Of a stretch of 6,627 nt of DNA, positions 1 to 5,749 are shown one piece after another. Origin of the DNA: an uncultured Bacilli bacterium. GTDB lineage: Bacteria; Bacillota_I; Bacilli_A; RF39; UBA660. Location of the stretch: assembly GCA_947598425.1 (NCBI GenBank), contig CANQFH010000059.1, forward strand, positions 1 to 6,627, read 5' to 3'. Under the pieces are notes generated by a model. The model was not told the origin of the DNA. It did not search any database and saw only the letters and a program-made list of their open reading frames with translations. The position numbers and the translations under genes were made by a program. The stretch's first letter is position 1. Each line of letters begins with the position of its first letter.

Positions 1-91
1 TGCTTATCAATTAGAATATAATTATATGAAAGGTTTAGATTATTTAAAATTTGTAGATATAATTGGAGGTATTAAAGATGAAGAAAAATAA
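1..91 (+). CDS. recU: C-terminal end of an upstream gene, probably Holliday junction resolvase RecU (5' truncated by window)
   Basis: An open frame enters from the left edge (first full codon at 2) and stops at TAA 89-91, giving 29 residues. The segment GLDYLKFVDII (35-67) resembles, from memory, the end of Bacillus RecU, which closes with a motif of the type PRIDYxxIIEQLYF about ten residues before the stop. RecU resolves Holliday junctions in Bacillota, and its gene sits directly upstream of ponA (class A PBP) in Bacillus, the same order as here. The last 14 bases overlap the start of the PBP gene, so the two are probably cotranscribed and translationally coupled. The catalytic nuclease core lies outside the window, so the name rests on a short tail plus gene order. 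The presence of a coding end is more certain than its identity. Confidence 0.6.
   Translation, partial: AYQLEYNYMKGLDYLKFVDIIGGIKDEEK
65..70 (+). promoter_or_regulatory. Ribosome binding site of the PBP gene
   Basis: GGAGGT lies seven bases before the ATG at 78. It decides the start: an in-frame TTG at 63 would give five extra residues but would put this site inside the coding region and has no site of its own. It also lies within the last codons of the upstream gene, which suits coupled translation. Confidence 0.85.
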
Positions 92-2618
92 ATTACCGAA
101 AAAAGAAGGTAAAAAAAATAAAGGAATAGTATGGAAGTTAGTTTTATCTATAGGTTTAATTGGGGCAATTGTTATTATTAGTGTTGGCTTATTATTTGCT
201 CTATATATAGTTTTAACTTCTCCGGATTTTGAAAAAGATAAATTATATCAAAAAGAACCTACTATTTTATATGATGTTTATGGTAAAGAATTTGCAAGAG
301 TTGGAGCCGTTAATAGTACAGTTGTTACTTATGATGAAATACCAGAAGTTCTAGTTGATGCCCTTTTAGCTACCGAAGATTCAAGATTTTTCCAACATAA
401 TGGCTTAGACTTATTTCGTTTTTTAAAAGCTTCTGTATTACAATTAATGGGTAAGACTGATGCTGGTGGTGCTTCTACTCTATCAATGCAAGTTATTAAA
501 AGAACTTATACTGGTGATGATAGTAATACATCTGATAATGCTCATAGTATTGATGGTATTATTCGTAAATTTAAAGATATTTATATGTCAGTATTTAAAT
601 TAGAGGCTAATTATACTAAAGAAGAAATTATTGAATTTTATTTTAATAGTCAATGGTTTGCTAATGATGGAAGTATCAATGTTAATGGTATTGTTGGAAT
701 TGAAGAAGCTAGTATTTATTTCTTTGGTAAATCTTGTAAAGACTTGAATTTAGCTGAAGCTTCAATGTTAGTAGGAATGTTCCAAAATACTGCTTGGTAT
801 AGTCCTTATACTAATCCTGAAGGAGTTAAGATAAGACAACAAACTGTTTTAAAATTAATGGTTAGACATGGTTATATAAATGAAGAAGAAGCTAATGATG
901 CTTTAGCTATACCAATTGAACAATTAGTAATTAATCATGGTGAAAGAGTTGTTAAAGCTGGTACGGAACAAGCATTTATTGATTATGTTATTGATGAGGT
1001 TAGTAATGATTTAGGAGTTAATCCTAAGAAAACATCATTAAAGATTTATACTACTTTTGATCCAACTATTCAATCTTATCTAGAACAAGTTGAAAAAGGG
1101 GAAATATTTGAATATCCTGATGAAGTTGTTCAAGAAGGTATTGCTATTACATCAACAGAAAATGGTTCAATTGTAGCAATGTCTGGAGGTAGAAATTATG
1201 CTCCGACTGGTACTAATAGAGCTACGGGTATTGAAAGACAACCTGGTTCTACTGCTAAGCCTTTATTTGATTATGCTATGTATATTGAGAATATTGCTCA
1301 AAGTACTTATTCAATGTTATTAGATGAACATACTACTTATACTAATGGTCAACCTATAAATAACTATGATAATGGTTATAAAGGTCTGGTTACGATGAGA
1401 TTTGCTCTTAAAGATTCTAGAAATATTCCAGCTCTTAGAGTATTTAAAAAAGTTGCAGCTTTAGATCAAAGTATTATTGAAAACTTTATTCATAGTGTAG
1501 GTATTGATTATGGTGAATATTTATATGAATCTGCTTCTATTGGAGGTTTAAATCCAGGAGTATCACCATTAGAAATGAGTGCAGCTTATGCTTCATTTGG
1601 TCGAGGTGGTTATTATATCAAACCATATGCTTATACTAAAGTTGAAAATACTGAAAATGGTAGAGAATATGTTAATAATTATCGTAAAGAAAAAGTAATG
1701 GAAGAATCTACAGCTTATTTAATTAATAACTTATTAATATCATCTTATGGTGGTACTGGAGTATCTGGTACTGATGTTGCTGGTAAAACTGGTACAACAA
1801 ACTTAGATAGTGATACTAAAAAGAAATGGAATCTTCCAGGTGGTGCCGTTGGTGATTCATGGTACTTAAGTTATTCACCTAGTTATTGTATTGCTTTATG
1901 GTATGGTTATGATGAATTTGATTCTAATTCAGCAGCCTTAAAACATTATATGAATAGTACTACTAGTGGTAATGCTAGAAGAAAGATTATTAATGGTATA
2001 GCGCCAAAAATACATGTTAAAAATCAAAGATTTAAAGTACCAAAAAGTGTTGTTCAAGTAAATGTTGAAAGTGAAACATTCCCTGCTTACTTATGTAGTG
2101 AATTCACTCCAAAAGATATGTGTCTTTCAGAATACTTTGTAGCAGGTACGGAACCAACTGAAGTTTCAAGTAGATATAGTAGATTAGATAATCCAACTAA
2201 TGGTTCTTATAGTGTTACGGGAAGTACAATTAATATTAAATGGGATCCAATAAAAACTCCAGATGCAATTAATACTGAATATTTAAATAAATTCTTTAAA
2301 GATTATTATGAAGAATATGCTGATACTTATTATAATCGAAGAATAAGTTATAATAATACTTATATAGGTAATTTAGGTTATGAAGTATATCTTAAAGATT
2401 CTTCAGGAACTGAAAAATATTTAGGTTATACTAGTAGTAATTCCTTTGTTTATAATGCATCTTCTAGTGATAATTATACATTTGTTATTAAAAGTGCTTA
2501 TTCAATATTTAAAAATAATCGTTCTACTGGTCTTACAATAACATCTAGAAGTACTTCTACTAATAATAGTAGTAGCAATAATAATAATAATAACAATGAT
2601 GATGATGATTTAGATTAG
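78..2618 (+). CDS. Class A (bifunctional) penicillin-binding protein, PBP1A-type
   Basis: This membrane-anchored enzyme polymerises lipid II into glycan strands (glycosyltransferase family 51) and cross-links the stem peptides (transpeptidase), working outside the membrane in wall growth. The product is 846 aa. A lysine-rich cytoplasmic tail is followed by one membrane helix at about 17-46. The GT51 domain spans about 60-270, with the catalytic EDxxFxxHxG motif (E100) and the GGASTLSMQ motif near 130-138. The penicillin-binding domain spans about 320-640: active-site serine in STAK (S391, K394), SRN (447-449) and KTGTT (570-574). All catalytic motifs are present, so it should be active. Residues of about 705-820 look like a fibronectin-III-type beta domain, as in the C-terminal extension of Bacillus PBP1. 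The protein ends in a Ser/Asn tract and four Asp residues. The ATG at 78 is chosen because of GGAGGT at 65-70. It overlaps the probable recU end by 14 bases and closes with its own terminator. The exact family name (ponA/pbpF/pbp1A) cannot be decided from the sequence alone. Confidence 0.95.
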   Translation: MKKNKLPKKEGKKNKGIVWKLVLSIGLIGAIVIISVGLLFALYIVLTSPDFEKDKLYQKEPTILYDVYGKEFARVGAVNSTVVTYDEIPEVLVDALLATEDSRFFQHNGLDLFRFLKASVLQLMGKTDAGGASTLSMQVIKRTYTGDDSNTSDNAHSIDGIIRKFKDIYMSVFKLEANYTKEEIIEFYFNSQWFANDGSINVNGIVGIEEASIYFFGKSCKDLNLAEASMLVGMFQNTAWYSPYTNPEGVKIRQQTVLKLMVRHGYINEEEANDALAIPIEQLVINHGERVVKAGTEQAFIDYVIDEVSNDLGVNPKKTSLKIYTTFDPTIQSYLEQVEKGEIFEYPDEVVQEGIAITSTENGSIVAMSGGRNYAPTGTNRATGIERQPGSTAKPLFDYAMYIENIAQSTYSMLLDEHTTYTNGQPINNYDNGYKGLVTMRFALKDSRNIPALRVFKKVAALDQSIIENFIHSVGIDYGEYLYESASIGGLNPGVSPLEMSAAYASFGRGGYYIKPYAYTKVENTENGREYVNNYRKEKVMEESTAYLINNLLISSYGGTGVSGTDVAGKTGTTNLDSDTKKKWNLPGGAVGDSWYLSYSPSYCIALWYGYDEFDSNSAALKHYMNSTTSGNARRKIINGIAPKIHVKNQRFKVPKSVVQVNVESETFPAYLCSEFTPKDMCLSEYFVAGTEPTEVSSRYSRLDNPTNGSYSVTGSTINIKWDPIKTPDAINTEYLNKFFKDYYEEYADTYYNRRISYNNTYIGNLGYEVYLKDSSGTEKYLGYTSSNSFVYNASSSDNYTFVIKSAYSIFKNNRSTGLTITSRSTSTNNSSSNNNNNNNDDDDLD
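2561..2610 (+). repeat. Trinucleotide repeat tract encoding the Ser/Asn/Asp tail of the PBP
   Basis: Imperfect AAT and AGT triplets run into four GAT triplets in the reading frame of the PBP. They encode a run of Ser and Asn followed by Asp. The units are in-frame triplets, so slippage would change tail length without breaking the frame. The tail is presumably disordered and lies outside the membrane. Confidence 0.75.
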
Positions 2619-2640
2619 AGTCTTCGGACTCTTTTTATTT
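2617..2640 (+). terminator. Rho-independent terminator of the PBP transcript
   Basis: AGAGTC (2617-2622) pairs perfectly with GACTCT (2627-2632) around a TTCG loop, and a T-rich run follows (2633-2640). The first two stem bases are the last two bases of the PBP stop codon. This is a classic intrinsic terminator with a very stable tetraloop. Confidence 0.9.
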
Positions 2641-2645
2641 TACAT

Positions 2646-2675
2646 AAAAAAATAGAGATAAACTATATATCTCTA
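2646..2675 (-). terminator. Rho-independent terminator of the small lipoprotein gene
   Basis: Read on the minus strand, an 8-bp stem TAGAGATA/TATCTCTA (2668-2675 with 2653-2660) closes a 7-base loop and is followed by a run of T (the A run at 2646-2652 on the plus strand). The stem begins with the TAG stop codon of the lipoprotein gene. Its T tail faces the PBP terminator, so the two convergent genes each end in their own hairpin within about 60 bases. Confidence 0.8.
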
Positions 2676-2951
2676 TCTAACATAACTGCCATTTATATTG
2701 TTATCCATTGTATCATCTAGATCTTCATAATTATCATCTACATAATATACATATGGTTCTGTGTACTCTATACCATCTTCAGTCTTTTTATAACAAATTA
2801 TATTCCCCTTATCATCTCTTGTAATTAAATAGTCTTCTGGAGCTTCATATCTAGCTTCTCTTTGATTATCACTATTATTTAATGTACACCCATTAATAGT
2901 TAATGCTAATGCACACATATATAAATACTTTCTAATATTTTTCTTATCCAT
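2673..2951 (-). CDS. Small predicted lipoprotein of unknown function
   Basis: The product is 92 aa. A basic start (KK at 3-4, RK at 7-8) leads into a short hydrophobic stretch and the lipobox-like TINGC, with the lipidated cysteine at C22. This predicts export by Sec, cleavage by signal peptidase II and anchoring on the outer face of the membrane. Asn at the -2 position is slightly unusual. The mature part is about 70 residues, highly acidic and tyrosine-rich, with an IICYKKTEDGIEY segment that looks like a small beta hairpin. I recognise no family. The start is supported by AAGGGGG (2959-2965) seven bases before the ATG and by a good promoter just upstream. It lies downstream of the phosphorelay genes on the same strand but is probably a separate transcription unit, with its own terminator overlapping the stop codon. 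Whether it is functionally tied to the relay cannot be told. Confidence 0.75.
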   Translation of the reverse strand: MDKKNIRKYLYMCALALTINGCTLNNSDNQREARYEAPEDYLITRDDKGNIICYKKTEDGIEYTEPYVYYVDDNYEDLDDTMDNNINGSYVR

Positions 2952-2973
2952 TATTTTTCCCCCTTAACTAAAT

Positions 2974-3000
2974 AAAAGTATACCATAAATGTATACTTTT
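2974..3000. repeat. Perfect 10-bp inverted repeat between the receiver and lipoprotein genes
   Basis: AAAAGTATAC (2974-2983) and GTATACTTTT (2991-3000) are exact reverse complements separated by seven bases. Each arm contains the self-complementary hexamer GTATAC (2978-2983 and 2991-2996), 13 bases apart. One arm holds the -10 box of the lipoprotein promoter, so the repeat could be an operator. Read as RNA on the minus strand it would also form a hairpin ending in U residues after the receiver stop codon, so a weak terminator for the phosphorelay operon is the alternative. It could do both. Confidence 0.7.
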
Positions 3001-3005
3001 GCCAA
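2977..3005 (-). promoter_or_regulatory. Sigma-A-type promoter of the lipoprotein gene
   Basis: On the minus strand TTGGCA (3000-3005; five of six to consensus) is followed, after exactly 17 bases, by TATACT (2977-2982; five of six). Transcription would start near 2970, giving a leader of about 19 bases that contains the AAGGGGG ribosome binding site. The -10 box lies in one arm of the inverted repeat at 2974-3000. Confidence 0.7.
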
Positions 3006-3021
3006 ATAACATACTATTTAA

Positions 3022-3402
3022 CTACATAGTACTTAAATTAATAATCTTTTCTACTTCTTCTCTAACACTATCAAATGTAAATGGCTTAGCTAAAACATCT
3101 ACTATATCATAGTTAAAAGCTCTATCTATTCTTTCTTTTTGAACATCTCCAGTAATTATACATACTGGAATTCTTTTAAATAAATTATTCTCTTTAAAAT
3201 AATCTAAAACAGCAAATCCATCTACTTCTGGCATATTTAAATCTAATAATACTCCAATAATACAATCATCTACATTATTTTTAATAATATCTATAGCTTC
3301 TCTACCATTTACTGCTACTAAAACTTCATATTCATCTTTAAAAGCTCTATCTACGATATTACTAATTATTTTTGAATCATCTGCAACTAATATTTTTTTC
3401 AT
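3022..3402 (-). CDS. Single-domain CheY-like response regulator (terminal receiver of the phosphorelay)
   Basis: This cytoplasmic receiver protein of 126 aa consists of the domain and nothing else. The acidic pair is D8-D9, the phosphorylated aspartate is D54 in LLDLNMP, the switch threonine is T84 and the conserved lysine is K106 in AKP. There is no DNA-binding, GGDEF or other output domain, so it must act through protein contact or as a phosphate sink. Its ATG shares one base with the stop codon of the HPt gene (TAATG), and its ribosome binding site AAGGAG (3410-3415) lies in the last HPt codons, so the pair is tightly coupled. The expected phosphate donor is that HPt protein. A CheY role in motility is possible in principle, but no chemotaxis or flagellar gene is visible here. 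A Spo0F-like relay role would place the receiver before the HPt step, which the kinase's own receiver already fills. Confidence 0.93.
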   Translation of the reverse strand: MKKILVADDSKIISNIVDRAFKDEYEVLVAVNGREAIDIIKNNVDDCIIGVLLDLNMPEVDGFAVLDYFKENNLFKRIPVCIITGDVQKERIDRAFNYDIVDVLAKPFTFDSVREEVEKIINLSTM

Positions 3403-3770
3403 TATTTAACTCCTTGTTCTAAATATTTTTCTGCTAATTTAGTAAATCTATCTATTTGTTTTACTAATTTATCATATGTTTTATTAACTTCATCAATATT
3501 ATTAGCTTTACTAGCTAATTCATGAGCATAAGCTATATCTACAAGATCCATAAATCCTAAATATTTAGAATCGCTTTTTAAAGCATGAACTAATATCGCA
3601 TAATCTTCCATATTTTGTTCTTTACGATACTTTTCTATATTAGGTACCCTAGTTTTATTTTCTTCTAGAAAAGCTTCAACTGTTTCATCATAAAAACTTA
3701 AATCACCTAATAAACTTAATGCATATTCTAAATCAACCCCATTATCAGTTAAAATACTAACATCTCTCAT
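3402..3770 (-). CDS. Free-standing histidine phosphotransfer (HPt) protein
   Basis: The product is 122 aa and predicted all-helical. It carries the HPt signature HALKSDSKYLGF, in which H62 is the residue that shuttles phosphate between receivers. The N-terminal part (DLEYALSLLGD followed by a Tyr/Phe-rich helix) is also typical of HPt four-helix bundles, and the length is normal for a lone HPt. An in-frame TTG at 3791 would add seven residues, but AAGGAG (3778-3783) then falls inside the coding region; it is spaced seven bases from the ATG at 3770, so that start is preferred. The gene lies 38 bases downstream of the hybrid kinase, which has a receiver but no HPt domain, and overlaps the following receiver gene by one base. 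It should therefore pass phosphate from kinase D546 to receiver D54, or back. An extended -10 promoter in the gap may drive it independently. Confidence 0.9.
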   Translation of the reverse strand: MRDVSILTDNGVDLEYALSLLGDLSFYDETVEAFLEENKTRVPNIEKYRKEQNMEDYAILVHALKSDSKYLGFMDLVDIAYAHELASKANNIDEVNKTYDKLVKQIDRFTKLAEKYLEQGVK

Positions 3771-3777
3771 AAATATA

Positions 3778-3783
3778 CTCCTT
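3778..3783 (-). promoter_or_regulatory. Ribosome binding site of the HPt gene
   Basis: AAGGAG on the minus strand is seven bases before the ATG at 3768-3770. It lies inside the extension that would result from starting at the TTG at 3789-3791, and so argues against that start. Confidence 0.85.
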
Positions 3784-3795
3784 ACTATCAAGATT

Positions 3796-3804
3796 ATTAT
3801 ACCA
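3796..3804 (-). promoter_or_regulatory. Possible internal promoter (extended -10) ahead of the HPt gene
   Basis: The minus strand reads TGGTATAAT, a perfect -10 box (3796-3801) with the upstream TGn of extended -10 promoters. The -35 region at 17-base spacing (3819-3824, TTTAAA) is poor, which extended -10 promoters tolerate. Transcription would start near 3789, just before the HPt ribosome binding site. The match lies between the kinase stop codon and the HPt start, where a chance AT-rich match is possible. Confidence 0.5.
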
Positions 3805-3808
3805 TGTT

Positions 3809-5656
3809 TTATTTATCATTTAAATATGTTTTTAATACTCTCTCTAATTCTTTTTTATCTATAGGTTTTGATATATAATCATTAAATCCTTCTTTTAAAT
3901 AATTTTCTTTCATTCCCGCGATAGCATTGGCAGTAAGAGCAATTACTGGAATATCAAAACCTTCTATCTTTTGTAATTTTTTGAATGTTTCAACACCACT
4001 CATTTTTGGCATCATATCATCCATTAATATTAAATCATATTTATTACCATCTTCTATTTTCTTAATACAATCAAAGCCACTACTAACACATTCAGTAGTT
4101 ATTTTATATGTCGATAATAATCTTTCTGCTACTTTTAAATTAATTAAATTATCATCTACTATTAAAACTTTTTTGCCTTTAACTTTTAAATTATTATCTT
4201 CTTTCTCTTTAACTTTAACTTCTTTTTTCTTCGCAATTATCTTTTGATCTATAGCAACAGTAAATGTGGATCCTTTACCATAAACTGATTTAACTACAAT
4301 TTTACCATTCATAAGATCTACTAATTTTTTGGTAATAGCAAGACCTAATCCCGTTCCTTCAATAGTTAAGTTCTTTTCAGAATCGAATCTTTCAAACTTA
4401 GTAAATAATTTATTAATATTTTCTTCTTTAATACCAATACCAGTATCTTTAACACTGATAATTAAACGACATACATCATCTTTTTTTACTATATCGACAT
4501 TAAATTCAATCATACCTTTCTTAGTATATTTAACAGCATTAGTTAATAAATTTAAAACTATTTGCTTTAATCTGACATAATCACCATTTAAATATAAAGG
4601 TAAATCTTTGGCTATATTGACTTTAAACTCTAAAGGCTTTTCACCAATTCTGGCTTGAGTTAATTTAACTAACTCTTCAAATACCTTTTTCGGTTCATAT
4701 TCTACTTTAACTATTTCTAATTTATTAGCTTCAATTTTAGATATATCTAGAATACCATTAACTATTTCTAGTAAATTTTGACTAGCAGTCATAATATCTC
4801 TAGCTTCATCTTTAATAACTTTAATATCTTTTTCTTCTAATATTAATTGACTAAAACCATCGATAGCATTAAGTGGTGTTCTTATTTCATGAGACATATT
4901 AGATAAAAAGTCTGTTTTAGCATTATTAGCCTTTTCTGCTTGATCCTTAGCAATATTTAATTGTTCTAACATTTTAGCATCAGGATTTTCAATAGTATGA
5001 TACATGATGAAAGTAACTAAAGTCATTGGTAAAGTAAATAATAATAATTTAAATCCAAGAGTATTTAAGACCATTTCTATTATAATTAAAACTACAAAAG
5101 TAATTAAAGGTTTAAATTTTGCTTTTTCAATATTTTTTCTAGCGATAAAAATAACTAAAATATTTACTATTATTAATATCATACAGACCATAAACATAAA
5201 GTTCATTGAGGCCCCACTTGAAGAGATTAAAATGCCATCTTCATATTTATGACTAATAGGTAGTATAAAGATAAATACAGTTATAAAGAAAGTACAAAAA
5301 GTAATAAATAACTTTTTAACATTATAATTTAAATTAGCTATTTTTATCTCCATTGCATCACTGGCAATAACAATAATATATACAGTATGTAAAAACATCC
5401 ATAAACAATTAAAAGTAAAATAGAGTTTTTCAGTAAAGTCAATAATTCTAACATCATTTCCTTCAAATCCTGATAGATAAAACAATACTTCACAAACTAA
5501 GCATACAGCATTACTAATTATTAAAGCATCATATACACTATTTTCTTTTGTATGTACTCTTCTTTTAGTAAAATATAACATTGCTAATATACCAATAAAC
5601 ATAATGCATATTATACTAATTGTTATAGAGATAACTTTTAAAGTTCCTATACTCAT
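3809..5656 (-). CDS. Hybrid sensor histidine kinase with seven-helix membrane sensor and C-terminal receiver
   Basis: The product is 615 aa. Seven hydrophobic helices (about 8-29, 42-62, 78-99, 114-134, 152-173, 182-201, 203-222) form the sensor, with no large extracellular domain. This suggests a ligand or signal sensed in or near the membrane. A short coiled linker (about 223-250) leads to the HisKA domain with SNMSHEIRTPLNAI (phosphorylated H256), then the ATP-binding domain: N box with N369 and N373, DTGIG (404-408) and GTGLGL (434-439). A lysine- and glutamate-rich linker (about 472-495) joins the receiver: acidic pair D501-D502, phospho-acceptor D546 in LMDDMMP, T575, and K597 in SKP. 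All catalytic residues are present. There is no HPt domain; the next gene provides one. The ATG at 5656 has AAGGTGGT (5660-5667) before it and a strong promoter at 5674-5702. The signal sensed is unknown. Confidence 0.95.
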   Translation of the reverse strand: MSIGTLKVISITISIICIMFIGILAMLYFTKRRVHTKENSVYDALIISNAVCLVCEVLFYLSGFEGNDVRIIDFTEKLYFTFNCLWMFLHTVYIIVIASDAMEIKIANLNYNVKKLFITFCTFFITVFIFILPISHKYEDGILISSSGASMNFMFMVCMILIIVNILVIFIARKNIEKAKFKPLITFVVLIIIEMVLNTLGFKLLLFTLPMTLVTFIMYHTIENPDAKMLEQLNIAKDQAEKANNAKTDFLSNMSHEIRTPLNAIDGFSQLILEEKDIKVIKDEARDIMTASQNLLEIVNGILDISKIEANKLEIVKVEYEPKKVFEELVKLTQARIGEKPLEFKVNIAKDLPLYLNGDYVRLKQIVLNLLTNAVKYTKKGMIEFNVDIVKKDDVCRLIISVKDTGIGIKEENINKLFTKFERFDSEKNLTIEGTGLGLAITKKLVDLMNGKIVVKSVYGKGSTFTVAIDQKIIAKKKEVKVKEKEDNNLKVKGKKVLIVDDNLINLKVAERLLSTYKITTECVSSGFDCIKKIEDGNKYDLILMDDMMPKMSGVETFKKLQKIEGFDIPVIALTANAIAGMKENYLKEGFNDYISKPIDKKELERVLKTYLNDK

Positions 5657-5749
5657 AATACCACCTTAAAATAATTATATAATAGAAAGAGAACAAACTC
5701 AAATAAGAAGTTTAAAAAATTTGTAAATAAATTTAAAATGTGTTAATAA
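5657..5749. other. Intergenic region between the surface-type protein gene and the kinase gene
   Basis: These 93 bases hold the kinase promoter and ribosome binding site. After the stop codon of the preceding gene there is no GC-containing hairpin. The only candidate is an AAATTT/AAATTT pair (5717-5722 and 5729-5734), six A-T pairs followed on the minus strand by T residues, which is weak. Read-through from the upstream gene into the kinase operon is therefore possible. Confidence 0.5.
5674..5702 (-). promoter_or_regulatory. Sigma-A-type promoter of the phosphorelay operon
   Basis: On the minus strand TTGAGT (5697-5702; four of six) and a perfect TATAAT (5674-5679) are separated by 17 bases. 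Transcription would start near 5667, so the message would begin almost at the ribosome binding site (5660-5667) and have a leader of only about ten bases. An overlapping TATTAT five bases upstream could shift the start slightly. Confidence 0.65.

Noticed and set aside
63..77. TTG start giving the PBP five extra residues
   Set aside because: The ribosome binding site GGAGGT lies inside this extension and is well spaced for the ATG at 78.
3771..3791. TTG start giving the HPt protein seven extra residues
   Set aside because: AAGGAG at 3778-3783 lies within it and is spaced seven bases from the ATG at 3770; the added residues are not part of an HPt fold.
3927..4247. Plus-strand open frame of 106 codons
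   Set aside because: It is antisense to the kinase receiver and ATP-binding end; low-complexity hydrophobic product, no ribosome binding site, explained by the AT-rich coding strand.
4329..4580. Plus-strand open frame of 83 codons
   Set aside because: It lies antisense to the well-conserved ATP-binding domain of the kinase and has no recognisable protein features.
5004..5252. Plus-strand open frame of 82 codons
   Set aside because: It is antisense to the membrane helices of the kinase; Ile/Asn/Lys-rich shadow frame.
5717..5734. AAATTT pair as a terminator for the gene at 5750-6627
   Set aside because: Only six A-T pairs, in a tract where such matches are expected by chance; too weak to list as a terminator.
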